Shown in pieces: positions 45,549 to 53,479 of a stretch of 58,827 bases of DNA (position 1 is the stretch's first letter; each line of letters starts with the position of its first letter). The DNA comes from Kitasatospora sp. MAP5-34. GTDB lineage: Bacteria > Actinomycetota > Actinomycetes > Streptomycetales > Streptomycetaceae. Location of the stretch: contig NZ_JARXZC010000045.1 of the NCBI RefSeq assembly GCF_029894335.1, positions 1 to 58,827 on the forward strand. The letters are read 5' to 3'. Both the position numbers and the translations under genes were made by a program. The notes under the pieces are model-generated. The model ran no database searches and was not told where the DNA came from. It saw only the letters and a program-made list of their open reading frames with translations.

Positions 45549-46349
45549 TCACTGCTGCTGGTAGCCCCAGGACTGGTAGCCGTAGGCGGGCTGCTGCTGG
45601 GGGACGGGCTGCCCGTACGGGTCATGGTGCTGCTGCGGCTGGCCGTAGGGGTCCTGGTACTGGGGCTGCTGCTGTGCTTGCTGCTGCTGCGCGTAAGGAT
45701 CCTGGTACTGCGGCTGCGCGGCGTAGGACTGGTCGTACCCGTACACCGGCTGCTGCTGTGGCTGTTGCTGCCACTGCTGATCGGCGTACGGGTCCGGGTA
45801 CTGGTACTGGGCGGCCACGGGCTCGTAGCCGGGCTGGTAATACTGCTGCTGCTCCGGCGGCGGCTGCGGCTGGTAATACGACGAGTACGAGGGGGCCGGG
45901 TCGTCGGTGTAGACACCGTCCTCGGGGGCCAGCTCCTGCATCTGGTCGAAGTCGACCGGGGCTTCCTCGGGCTCGACCGGGCCGACCTCGCCGACCGGCT
46001 CGACCGCTGCCGCGACGACCACCGCCGCACCGCCCGTGGCGGCCGCGAGCAGCGGCACCTTGGCGAGCGGGCCGGGGAGGCTGCCGTCCGGGCGGCGCAG
46101 GGACCAGCTACCGGTCCGGCCCTTCTTGACGGCGAGCGTGACGAAGACCTGTCCGGCGGCGAACGCGGCGGCGCCCGCCCCGATCACCGGCACCGAGCCG
46201 ATCCCCATCCCGGCGACCACGCACAGGAAACCCACCAGCGCAAGGGCCCGCCAGTGCAGCGGGGCCCGATGCTGGAGGAGCAGCTCGGCAGTCAGCCAGA
46301 CCGCGACCACCGCCAGTGCGGCGTACAGCAGCAGGTACCCGATGCCCAT
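45549..46349 (-). CDS. Membrane protein with Gln/Tyr/Pro-rich tail
   Basis: 266 residues from ATG 46349 with GGAGG seven bases upstream; longer reading in this frame is a shadow of metF. Three or four membrane segments occupy residues 1-120 (MGIGYLLLYAALAVVAVWLTA, WRALALVGFLCVVAGMGIG, VPLLAAATGGAAVVVAAAV). The last 100 residues repeat YQDPYGQ/QQQ-type units, ending YGYQSWGYQQQ. The tail is probably disordered and possibly prone to self-association. Function unknown. It may be co-transcribed with metF, 85 bases upstream. Confidence 0.8.
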   Translation of the reverse strand: MGIGYLLLYAALAVVAVWLTAELLLQHRAPLHWRALALVGFLCVVAGMGIGSVPVIGAGAAAFAAGQVFVTLAVKKGRTGSWSLRRPDGSLPGPLAKVPLLAAATGGAAVVVAAAVEPVGEVGPVEPEEAPVDFDQMQELAPEDGVYTDDPAPSYSSYYQPQPPPEQQQYYQPGYEPVAAQYQYPDPYADQQWQQQPQQQPVYGYDQSYAAQPQYQDPYAQQQQAQQQPQYQDPYGQPQQHHDPYGQPVPQQQPAYGYQSWGYQQQ

Positions 46350-46434
46350 CCTGAAGCCTCCAGTCACGTACCCGCGCGTGTGCGGCGACTGTACAGGCTC
46401 GGCCCCCGGGTACCCACATCCGTGCGGGCCCGGG

Positions 46435-47349
46435 TCAGCGCTGGTGCAGGCCCAGGTTCTGGTAGATCTCCAGCGTCGCGGTGGAGTGGTTGAGGGTGAT
46501 GAAGTGCAGCCCGGGGGCGCCCTCGGCGAGCAGCCGCTCCGACATCGCGGTGGCGTGTTCGATGCCCACCGCCCGCAGCGCCTGCGAGTCGTCGGCGACG
46601 GCGTGCAGCCGGCGCTCCAGCTCGACCGGGAACGGCGAGCCGCTGAGCTGCGGGAAGCGCTCCAGCTGCTTGGCATTGGTGACCGGCATGATCTCCGGGA
46701 TGATCGGGACCTCGCAGCCGGCCGCCGCGACGCGGTCGCGGAGCCGGAGGTAGTCCTCGACCTCGAAGAACATCTGGGTGATCGCGTAGTCCGCACCCGC
46801 CCGGCACTTGGCGACGAAGTGCCGCACGTCGTCGTCCCAGTTCTCCGAGCGCGGGTGCATCTGCGGGAAGGCGGCCACGCCGACGCAGAAGTCCCCGATG
46901 CCACGGATGAGTTCGACCAGCTCGTACGCGTACGTGACGCCCTGCGGGTGGCGGACCCACTCACCGCTCGGGTCGCCGGGCGGGTCACCCCGGACGGCGA
47001 GGACGTTGCGCACGCCCTGGTCCGCGTACTGGCCGATGATGTTGCGCAGCTCGGCGATCGAGTGGTCGACGGCGGTCAGGTGCGCGACGGGGGTCAACGT
47101 GGTCTCGGTGGCGATCCGGCCGACCAGGTCGACGGTACGGCCGCGCGAGGAGCCGCCCGCGCCGTACGTCATGCAGACGAAGTTGGGGTCGAGCGACTCG
47201 ACCCGGCGGATCGCGTCCCAGAGTTTGGTCTCGCCGGCCTCGGTGCGCGGGGGCATGAACTCGAAGGAGAACGAGCGGTTCCCGGCCGCCAGCAGGTCGC
47301 GCACAGTCTGCGCGTGGTCGGTTCTGGTGGAGGGGATGCCGAGTGCCAT
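46435..47349 (-). CDS. metF: 5,10-methylenetetrahydrofolate reductase
   Basis: 304 residues, ATG 47349, probably leaderless (TAATCT six bases upstream). The flavoenzyme supplies 5-methyl-THF for methionine synthesis. Barrel signatures are FSFEFMPPRTEAGETKLWDAI, FVCMTYGAGGSSRGRTVDL, PVAHLTAVDHS, NVLAVRGDPPGDP, GADYAITQMFFEVEDYLRL and VPIIPEIMPVTNAKQLERF. The length matches bacterial MetF. It is divergent from the polyprenyl synthase, as in mycobacteria. Confidence 0.95.
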   Translation of the reverse strand: MALGIPSTRTDHAQTVRDLLAAGNRSFSFEFMPPRTEAGETKLWDAIRRVESLDPNFVCMTYGAGGSSRGRTVDLVGRIATETTLTPVAHLTAVDHSIAELRNIIGQYADQGVRNVLAVRGDPPGDPSGEWVRHPQGVTYAYELVELIRGIGDFCVGVAAFPQMHPRSENWDDDVRHFVAKCRAGADYAITQMFFEVEDYLRLRDRVAAAGCEVPIIPEIMPVTNAKQLERFPQLSGSPFPVELERRLHAVADDSQALRAVGIEHATAMSERLLAEGAPGLHFITLNHSTATLEIYQNLGLHQR

Positions 47350-47355
47350 GCTGGC

Positions 47356-47361
47356 AGATTA
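47356..47361 (-). promoter_or_regulatory. metF -10 element TAATCT (leaderless)
   Basis: TAATCT on the minus strand is six bases from the metF ATG and no ribosome site intervenes. Confidence 0.55.
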
Positions 47362-47473
47362 GCCGGATCGGCGAAAAGCCAGGCAGTCGAGGTCCACCTA
47401 CTGAGACAGTACGGCTCGTTCGGGCGAATCCCTTGGCACTGGTGCCTGGTACAGGCACTGACGACCGTCCCGT

Positions 47474-47479
47474 TACGCT
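47474..47479 (+). promoter_or_regulatory. Candidate polyprenyl synthase -10 element TACGCT
   Basis: TACGCT would start transcription near 47486, leaving a leader of about 25 bases with GGAG at 47501 before GTG 47512. The -35 is unclear. Confidence 0.4.
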
Positions 47480-47511
47480 GGTTTCACACCCCAGCGATCC
47501 GGAGTCCCATC

Positions 47512-48618
47512 GTGCCCACGCCCACCGGCCGGCAGGCCGGCCCCATAGACGTGGAGGCCGTCCGCGAGCGCGTCAACGCGGCCCTCGCGGAGTTCATGGA
47601 CGGGCAGTCCGTACTGCTCGCCAAGATCTCGCCGCAGCTGGTACCCACCGTCGACGCGCTCCGCGAGTTCCTGCTCGACGGTGGCAAGCGGCTGCGCCCG
47701 GCGTTCTGCTACTGGGGCTGGCGCGGAGCGGGCGGCAGTGCCGGCAGTGAGGGCATCGCCCACGCGGCGGCGGCCCTGGAGCTGCTGCAGGCCAGCGCCC
47801 TCGTCCACGACGACCTGATGGACCGCAGCGACACCCGGCGCGGCCTGCCCTCGGTGCACCGCCGGTTCGAGGCGCTGCACCGCGACAGCGGCTGGCGCGG
47901 TGACCGCGAGCAGTACGGCGCCTCGGCGGCGGTACTGCTCGGCGACCTGCTGCTGATCTGGTGCGACGAGCTGTTCATCCGCTCCGGCCTGCCCTCCGCG
48001 CAGGTGCTGGCCGCGAAGCCCGCCTTCGACCTGATGCGGACCGAGGTGATGGTCGGCCAGTACCTGGACGTCCTGGAGCCCGTCGCCGGGGACTCCGCCG
48101 ACGAGGGCGCGCTGGAGCGGGCCCGGACGGTGCTGCACTACAAGTCGGCGAAGTACACCATCGAACGCCCACTGCAGGTCGGTGCCCTGCTGGCCGGGGC
48201 CGACCCCGAACTGGTGGCGGCCTACTCGGCGTTCGGACTGCCGCTGGGCGAGGCGTTCCAGCTCCGCGACGACCTGCTGGGCGTCTTCGGAGACCCGGCC
48301 GTCACGGGCAAGCCCGCCGGGGACGACCTCCGCGAGGGCAAGCGCACCCTGCTGGTCGCCCACGCGATGCGGGGCCTCGCCAAGGCCGACGCCCGCCACC
48401 TGGACGAACGCCTCGGCGCACCCGACCTGACGGCCGACGAGATCCCCGTCCTGCGCACGCTGGTCGAGCGCAGCGGCGCGGCCGAACTGGTCGAGCACCG
48501 GATCGACGAACTGATGCGGGAGGCGCTGACCGCGCTGGACTCGGCACCACTGGTGGACGGCGCGGCCCGCACGGTCCTGCTGGCACTGGCCGAGGCCGCG
48601 ACCGTCCGGAAGTACTGA
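47512..48618 (+). CDS. Polyprenyl diphosphate synthase (IdsA-type)
   Basis: 368 residues from GTG 47512 behind GGAG; the much longer open frame upstream is the metF shadow. The first aspartate-rich motif LVHDDLMDRSDTRRG lies at about 98-112 and the second, LRDDLLGVFGD, at 251-261. GGKRLRPAF (57-65) binds isopentenyl diphosphate and KSAKYTIERPLQVGALLAG follows. It makes geranylgeranyl or longer chain diphosphates; the product length cannot be read reliably. A mycobacterial counterpart, IdsA2, also lies beside the metF-like gene. Confidence 0.93.
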   Translation: MPTPTGRQAGPIDVEAVRERVNAALAEFMDGQSVLLAKISPQLVPTVDALREFLLDGGKRLRPAFCYWGWRGAGGSAGSEGIAHAAAALELLQASALVHDDLMDRSDTRRGLPSVHRRFEALHRDSGWRGDREQYGASAAVLLGDLLLIWCDELFIRSGLPSAQVLAAKPAFDLMRTEVMVGQYLDVLEPVAGDSADEGALERARTVLHYKSAKYTIERPLQVGALLAGADPELVAAYSAFGLPLGEAFQLRDDLLGVFGDPAVTGKPAGDDLREGKRTLLVAHAMRGLAKADARHLDERLGAPDLTADEIPVLRTLVERSGAAELVEHRIDELMREALTALDSAPLVDGAARTVLLALAEAATVRKY

Positions 48619-48647
48619 GACGTTCACGAACGCAACGGGGCACCCCC

Positions 48648-48735
48648 AGGGGCGCGGGGCCCTGCTTGATCAACTGCGTGCGCGACCAGGGCACAACGAA
48701 GGTGCACGGTTGATCGCGCAGTTCCCCGCGCCCCT
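48648..48735. repeat. Palindromic GCGC-type repeat, copy 5
   Basis: The left arm aggggcgcggggccctgctt... (48648-48685) and right arm tgatcgcgcagttccccgcg... (ending 48735) form a long hairpin between the convergent polyprenyl synthase and thiE genes, where it could act as a two-way terminator. Confidence 0.85.
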
Positions 48736-48760
48736 GCTGTGGTTACTCGTGTACGTCGGG

Positions 48761-49408
48761 TCAGACTTCGCGGAGCCGACGGGCCAGCTCCGCCGCCGCC
48801 GCGCCAGGATCGTCCGCGGCGGTGATGGCGCGGACGACGACCACCCGGCGGGCGCCGGCTGCGAGGACCTCGTCCAGGTTGGTCAGGTCGATGCCGCCGA
48901 TGGCGAACCAGGGGCGGTCGGTGGCCTGCTTCGCCGCGTACGAGACGAGCCCGAGGCCCGGTGCGTAGCGGCCGGGCTTGGTCGGGGTGGGCCAGACCGG
49001 GCCGGTGCAGAAGTAGTCCACGCCGGGCTCGGTGATCGCGGTGTCGACCTCGGACTCGGCGTGACAGGAGCGGCCGATGACGACGTCCGCGCCGAGGATC
49101 GCGCGGGCGGCCGGGACGGGCAGGTCGTCCTGGCCCAGGTGCAGCACCTGGGGCCGGGCCGCGTGGGCGACGTCGGCGCGGTCGTTGACCGAGAAGAGTT
49201 TGCCGTGCCGGCGGGCGGCGTCAGCAAAGATCTCCAGGTACTCCAGCTCCTGCCTGGCCTCCAGCCCCTTGTCCCGCAGCTGAACGATGTCCACGCCGCC
49301 CGCGAGCACGGCGTCCAGGAACTCCGGCAGGTCACCCTGCTCGCGCCGGGCGTCCGTGCAGAGGTAGAGCACGGCGTCGGCCAGCTGCGCGCGGGCGTCG
49401 GGTGCCAT
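48761..49408 (-). CDS. thiE: Thiamine-phosphate synthase
   Basis: 215 residues from ATG 49408, overlapping the upstream stop by one base. It joins the thiazole and pyrimidine moieties. LYLCTDARREQGDLPEFLDAVLAGGVDIVQLRDKG, GKLFSVNDRADVAHA, VLHLGQDDLPVPAARAILG, GRSCHAESEVDTA, YFCTGPVWPTPTKPGR and WFAIGGIDLTNL are the ThiE motifs, including the Lys of RDK. It is co-transcribed with the DNA-binding gene before it, and about 1.8 kb from the thiOSG operon. Confidence 0.95.
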   Translation of the reverse strand: MAPDARAQLADAVLYLCTDARREQGDLPEFLDAVLAGGVDIVQLRDKGLEARQELEYLEIFADAARRHGKLFSVNDRADVAHAARPQVLHLGQDDLPVPAARAILGADVVIGRSCHAESEVDTAITEPGVDYFCTGPVWPTPTKPGRYAPGLGLVSYAAKQATDRPWFAIGGIDLTNLDEVLAAGARRVVVVRAITAADDPGAAAAELARRLREV

Positions 49409-49782
49409 CAGATCAGCTCCGCCTGGGCCCGGCGCTTCACCTCGGTGCCCCGGTTCTCGACCAGGGCCTGAATCGGGCTGCCGGGCAGCGACGACTGCTC
49501 GGTGAAGAGCCACTCCAGGATCTCCTGGTCGCTGAACTTGCAGTCCCGCAGCAGCGTCAGGGTGCCGGACAGGTGCTTCACCAGGCCGGGGCCGTCGATG
49601 AAGGCGGCCGGGACCTGGAGGGACTTGTTCGGGCCGCGCCGGACGGCGATCAGCTTGCCGGACTTGACCATGTCGCGGACTTCGGTGACGGGGACACCCC
49701 ACTGTTCGGAGATGTCGGGCAGGTACATCCATGCCGGGACAAGGGCTTCAATCTTCTTCAAATCGATCTCGCTCACATGCAC
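49408..49782 (-). CDS. Rv2175c-family helix-turn-helix DNA-binding protein
   Basis: 124 residues from GTG 49782, chosen because GGGAGG lies ten bases upstream; a start at 49803 would lack this. The core DLKKIEALVPAWMYLPDISEQWGVPVTEVRDMVKSGKLIAVRRG is a winged HTH, followed by VPAAFIDGPGLVKHLSGTLTLL and DQEILEWLFTEQSSLPGSPIQAL, as in M. tuberculosis Rv2175c, a substrate of kinase PknL. That protein is phosphorylated on an N-terminal threonine; here the first Thr is near residue 33 and only Ser4 lies in the N-terminal tail. Confidence 0.88.
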   Translation of the reverse strand: MHVSEIDLKKIEALVPAWMYLPDISEQWGVPVTEVRDMVKSGKLIAVRRGPNKSLQVPAAFIDGPGLVKHLSGTLTLLRDCKFSDQEILEWLFTEQSSLPGSPIQALVENRGTEVKRRAQAELI

Positions 49783-49845
49783 CAGACTGCCACCTCCCGG
49801 CACCTCGGCGCACCTACGCGGCTCGCCGAGCCGCCTGGGCCGGGC

Positions 49846-51042
49846 CTAGGACGCCACCGCCGCCTTGAGCTGGACGTCGGGATCGGCCGCGAGCGCGCGG
49901 TCGAGAACCGCGCCCCGGTCGATCAGCTTGCGGCCCTGGTTGAGGTCGCGCGGGCGGTCCACCGTCAGCATTCCGACGAGCCGTCCCGCGCGGAGCCAGA
50001 GCACCCCCCAGGACGGGTCGGCGGCCGAGCCGCGCCGGATCACCTCGTCCGCCCCGGCGTGCCGTCCCGCGTACTGGACCATGCGGCCGAACTGCTCCGA
50101 CCAGAAGTACGGCACCGGGTCGTAGGGCTCGCCCGTGCCGAGCAGCGAGGCCGCCGCCGCCCGGCCGGACTGCAGCGCGTGGTCCCAGTGCTGGACGGTC
50201 AGCCGCAGGCCCGAGCGGGCCGAGGGGTAGGAGACGCAGTCGCCGACCGCCCAGACGCCGTCCGCACTCGTCCGCAGCTGCTCGTCGACCAGGATCGCGC
50301 CGCCCGCGTCGAGCGCGACGGCGCTGCCGGCCAGCCAGCCGGTGGCGGGGCGGGCGCCGATGCCGACGACCACCTCGTCGGCGGGCACCCGGGTGCCGTC
50401 GGCGAGCAGCACCGAGTCCGGCTCGACGGCCGCCACCGCGACCCCGCAGCGCAGCTCGGCGCCGGCCTCCGCATACCAGTCGGCCATCAGCAGGCCGATG
50501 TCGGCGGGCAGCGCGCCCGCCAGCGGGCCGGGCCCAGCCTCTATGACCGTCACCTCGCAGCCCAGCTGCCGGGCCACCGTCGCCGTCTCGGCGCCGATCC
50601 AGCCCGCCCCGACCAGCGCGATCCGGGCACCGGGCACCAGCCGGGCGCGCAGCGCGAGCGCGTCGTCGACCGTACGCAGGACGTGCGTACCCAGGGCTCC
50701 CGGCAGCGGCACGGCCGCCGCTCCGGTGGCGATCACCAGCCTGCCGTACGGGAGTTCGCCCGCGTCGGTGTGCAGGACGCCGGGCTCGACGCCGGTGGCG
50801 CGGCGGCCGGGGAGCAGCTCGACGCCGTAGTCGTCCCAGTCGATGTCGAGGGCGGTCGAGTCGCGCTTGCCGAGCAGCACGTCCTTGGAGAGCGGCGGCC
50901 GGTCGTACGGCGGGTGCGGCTCCTCACCGACCAGCGCGATCCGGCCCTGCCACCCCCCTTGCCGCAGCGAGAGCGCGCACTGCGCACCCGCCATACCGGC
51001 CCCGACGACTACCACCCGATCCGCACCTGTCAGCTCAGCCAC
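49846..51042 (-). CDS. NAD(P)/FAD-dependent oxidoreductase, ferredoxin-reductase-like
   Basis: 398 residues from GTG 51042, which follows TAGGGT by seven bases, so the mRNA is probably leaderless; GTG 51051 lies inside that promoter. FAD motif VVVGAGMAGAQCALSLRQGG and PYDRPPLSKDVL open the protein, the NAD(P) motif IALVGAGWIGAETATVARQLG is near 145-165, and VWAVGDCVSYPS binds FAD. The fold is that of the Rubredoxin/ferredoxin reductases. The partner is unknown. It is divergent from the TPP riboswitch. Confidence 0.88.
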   Translation of the reverse strand: MAELTGADRVVVVGAGMAGAQCALSLRQGGWQGRIALVGEEPHPPYDRPPLSKDVLLGKRDSTALDIDWDDYGVELLPGRRATGVEPGVLHTDAGELPYGRLVIATGAAAVPLPGALGTHVLRTVDDALALRARLVPGARIALVGAGWIGAETATVARQLGCEVTVIEAGPGPLAGALPADIGLLMADWYAEAGAELRCGVAVAAVEPDSVLLADGTRVPADEVVVGIGARPATGWLAGSAVALDAGGAILVDEQLRTSADGVWAVGDCVSYPSARSGLRLTVQHWDHALQSGRAAAASLLGTGEPYDPVPYFWSEQFGRMVQYAGRHAGADEVIRRGSAADPSWGVLWLRAGRLVGMLTVDRPRDLNQGRKLIDRGAVLDRALAADPDVQLKAAVAS

Positions 51043-51049
51043 GCCCGCC

Positions 51050-51055
51050 ACCCTA
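51050..51055 (-). promoter_or_regulatory. -10 element TAGGGT of the FAD oxidoreductase (leaderless)
   Basis: TAGGGT on the minus strand precedes GTG 51042 by seven bases with no ribosome site between. Confidence 0.55.
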
Positions 51056-51125
51056 TCGACCGCCGTCCACCCCTCGTACGTCTCTTCGGTGGAACGGACA
51101 CCCGGCGTTATGGTGGGGGCATCCG

Positions 51126-51217
51126 CATCACGGGAGCCCGGCGTACCGGGCTGAGAGGCGGGCTGACACGGCCTGCGACCGTCCGAACCTGATCCGGGTC
51201 ATTCCGGCGAAGGGAGA
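51126..51217 (+). promoter_or_regulatory. TPP riboswitch of thiO-thiS-thiG
   Basis: The conserved ctgagaggcgggctgacacg (about 51151-51170) and cctgatccgggtcattccgg (51188-51207) segments of the THI element are intact, with the P1 closing stem at both ends (acgggagcc and gcgaagggag regions). The 3' part contains agggag at 51211-51216, the thiO ribosome site, so TPP binding likely blocks translation initiation of thiO. Confidence 0.96.
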
Positions 51218-51226
51218 ATCCAGACT

Positions 51227-52390
51227 GTGGCACGCACCGAAACGGCCCCGGCATCCGAGGTCCTGGTGATCGGCGGCGGCATCATCGGCCTCGGCGTCGC
51301 CTGGCGCACCGCCCAGCGCGGCCTGAGCGTCACCGTGGTGGACCCGGCCCACGGCGGCGGCGCCGTCCAGGTCGCGGCCGGGATGCTGGCGCCGGTGACC
51401 GAGCTCCAGTACGGCGAGGAGCCGCTGCTGCGGCTCGGGATGGCCTCGAACGAGCGGTACTCCGCCTTCACCGCCGAACTGTCCGCCTTCACCGGCCTGG
51501 ACACCGGCTACCGCCAGACCGGCACCCTCGCCGTCGCGCTCGACTCCGACGACCGGGAGGAGCTGCGCGAGCTGCACGGCTTCCACCAGCGGCTCGGGCT
51601 GGACTCGCACTGGCTGACCGGCCGGGAGTGCCGCAAGCTCGAGCCGATGCTCGCGCCCGGCGTGCGCGGCGGGCTGCACGTGACGGACGATCACCAGGTG
51701 GACGGCCGCCGGCTGGCCGCCGCGCTGGTCGAGGGCTGCCCCCGCGCCGGGGTGCGGCTGGTCCGGGCCTCCGTCGCCGAACTGCTGGTCACCGGCGGGC
51801 GGGCGAGCGGCGTCCGGCTGGCCGACGGCTCCGAGCTGGCCGCCGACAAGATCGTGCTCGCCGCCGGACCGCACAGCCACCGGCTGCCCGGCCTGCCCGA
51901 GGGCGTACTGCCCGCGATCCGTCCGGTCAAGGGCCAGATCCTGCGGCTGCGGATCCCGGAGCCGTACCGGCCGTTCCTCTCCCGCAACGTCCGCGCGGTG
52001 GTGCGCGGGCAGCACATCTACCTGGTGCCGCGCGCCAACGGCGAGTTGGTGATCGGAGCCACCAGTGAGGAGCAGGGGTACGACACCACCGTGACGGCCG
52101 GCGGGGTGTACGAACTGCTGCGCGACGCCCACGAGTTGGTGCCGGGCCTGACCGAACTCCCGCTGGTCGAGACCAGCGCCGGGCTACGACCGGGTTCGCC
52201 GGACAACGCCCCGCTGCTCGGCCCGACCGCGCTCCCCGGCCTGGTCGCCGCGACCGGCCACTACCGCAACGGCGTGCTGCTCACGCCGGTGACGGCGGAT
52301 CTGCTCGCCGAGTACCTGGCGACCGGCGAGGTACCCGCGCTCGCCGCCCCCTTCACCCCCAGCCGCTTCACGACGAAGGCCGCCGCATGA
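51227..52390 (+). CDS. thiO: Glycine oxidase ThiO
   Basis: 387 residues, GTG 51227 just after the riboswitch. It oxidises glycine to the imine used in thiazole formation. FAD motif VLVIGGGIIGLGVAWRTAQRGLSVTVVDP (10-38) and GGGAVQVAAGMLAPVTE follow the DAO fold. GIRPVKGQ-type AIRPVKGQILRLRIP and the C-terminal SAGLRPGSPDNAPLLGPT and ATGHYRNGVLLTPVTADLL agree with ThiO. It overlaps thiS by four bases. Confidence 0.95.
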   Translation: MARTETAPASEVLVIGGGIIGLGVAWRTAQRGLSVTVVDPAHGGGAVQVAAGMLAPVTELQYGEEPLLRLGMASNERYSAFTAELSAFTGLDTGYRQTGTLAVALDSDDREELRELHGFHQRLGLDSHWLTGRECRKLEPMLAPGVRGGLHVTDDHQVDGRRLAAALVEGCPRAGVRLVRASVAELLVTGGRASGVRLADGSELAADKIVLAAGPHSHRLPGLPEGVLPAIRPVKGQILRLRIPEPYRPFLSRNVRAVVRGQHIYLVPRANGELVIGATSEEQGYDTTVTAGGVYELLRDAHELVPGLTELPLVETSAGLRPGSPDNAPLLGPTALPGLVAATGHYRNGVLLTPVTADLLAEYLATGEVPALAAPFTPSRFTTKAAA

Positions 52391-52641
52391 ACGAGATCTC
52401 ACTCACCACCGTCTCACCCGCTGCCATCTCACCCGCCGTCATCTCGCTCACCGTCAACGGCGAGCCCCGCGAGGTGGCCGCCGAGACCACGCTCGCCGAG
52501 GTGGTGACCGCCACCAGCGCCGCACCGACCGGTGTGGCGGCGGCACTGAACGAGGCCGTGGTACCGCGCAGCGCGTGGTCCGCGACCGGGCTGCGCGCGG
52601 GCGACCGGATCGAGATCCTCACCGCCGTCCAGGGAGGCTGA
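52387..52641 (+). CDS. thiS: Thiamine sulfur carrier protein ThiS
   Basis: 84 residues, ATG 52387 overlapping thiO. The ubiquitin-like carrier ends in VQGG, whose terminal GG becomes the thiocarboxylate that feeds sulfur to ThiG. The core ISLTVNGEPREVAAETTLAEVV begins at about residue 19; an N-terminal extension is unusual for the family. Confidence 0.94.
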   Translation: MNEISLTTVSPAAISPAVISLTVNGEPREVAAETTLAEVVTATSAAPTGVAAALNEAVVPRSAWSATGLRAGDRIEILTAVQGG

Positions 52642-52646
52642 GCGGC

Positions 52647-53447
52647 ATGGCCGACGACGACCTGCTGACCATCGCCGGTACCACCTTCGGCTCCCGCCTG
52701 ATCATGGGCACCGGCGGCGCGCCGAGCCTGGAGATCCTGGAGCAGGCGCTGCTGGTGTCCGGCACCGAGCTGACCACCGTCGCGATGCGCAGGGTCAACA
52801 CGGCCACCCAGGGGTCCGTACTGGACGTGCTGACCCGCAACGGCATCCGGGTCCTGCCGAACACCGCCGGGTGTTTCACCGCCGGCGAGGCCGTGCTGAC
52901 GGCCCGGCTGGCCCGCGAGGCGCTCGGCACCGACTGGGTGAAGCTGGAGGTCATCGCGGACGAGCGGACCCTGCTGCCCGACCCGATCGAACTGCTGGAC
53001 GCCGCCGAGACGCTGGTGGACGACGGTTTCACCGTCCTCCCGTACACCAACGACGACCCGGTGCTGGCCCGGAAGCTGGAGGACGTCGGCTGCGCGGCGA
53101 TCATGCCGCTCGGCTCGCCGATCGGCTCGGGGCTCGGCATCCGCAACCCGCACAACTTCCAGCTGATCGTGGAGAGCGCGGGTGTCCCGGTGATCCTGGA
53201 CGCCGGCGCGGGCACCGCCTCCGACGTGGCGCTCGCGATGGAACTCGGCTGCTCCGCCGTGATGCTGGCCTCCGCCGTCACCCGCGCGCAGGACCCGGTC
53301 CTGATGGCCGAGGCCATGCGGCACGCCGCCGAGGCGGGCCGCCTCGCCTACCGCGCCGGACGCATCCCGCGCCGCTTCCACGCCGAGGCCTCCTCCGCGA
53401 TGGCCGGCCGCGCCGACCTCGACCACCGGGAGCGGCCCGCGTTCTGA
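52647..53447 (+). CDS. thiG: Thiazole synthase ThiG
   Basis: 266 residues, ATG 52647 behind AGGGAGG, five bases past the thiS stop. It builds the thiazole from DXP, glycine imine and ThiS sulfur. Lys99 in DWVKLEVIAD forms the imine with DXP. LIMGTGGAPSLEILEQAL, GCAAIMPLGSPIGSGLGI, PVILDAGAGTASDVALAMELG and VMLASAVTRAQDPVLMAEAM are family signatures. Confidence 0.96.
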   Translation: MADDDLLTIAGTTFGSRLIMGTGGAPSLEILEQALLVSGTELTTVAMRRVNTATQGSVLDVLTRNGIRVLPNTAGCFTAGEAVLTARLAREALGTDWVKLEVIADERTLLPDPIELLDAAETLVDDGFTVLPYTNDDPVLARKLEDVGCAAIMPLGSPIGSGLGIRNPHNFQLIVESAGVPVILDAGAGTASDVALAMELGCSAVMLASAVTRAQDPVLMAEAMRHAAEAGRLAYRAGRIPRRFHAEASSAMAGRADLDHRERPAF

Positions 53448-53467
53448 AAGCCTCTGAGGGTGACCCC

Positions 53468-53473
53468 TAGAAT
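53468..53473 (+). promoter_or_regulatory. -10 element TAGAAT of the PASTA kinase (leaderless)
   Basis: TAGAAT is six bases from GTG 53480, with no ribosome site. Confidence 0.6.
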
Positions 53474-53479
53474 CGTCCG

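Noticed and set aside
46036..48618. An 860-codon reading for the polyprenyl synthase
   Set aside because: It runs antisense through metF and crosses the divergent promoters. GTG 47512 has a ribosome site.
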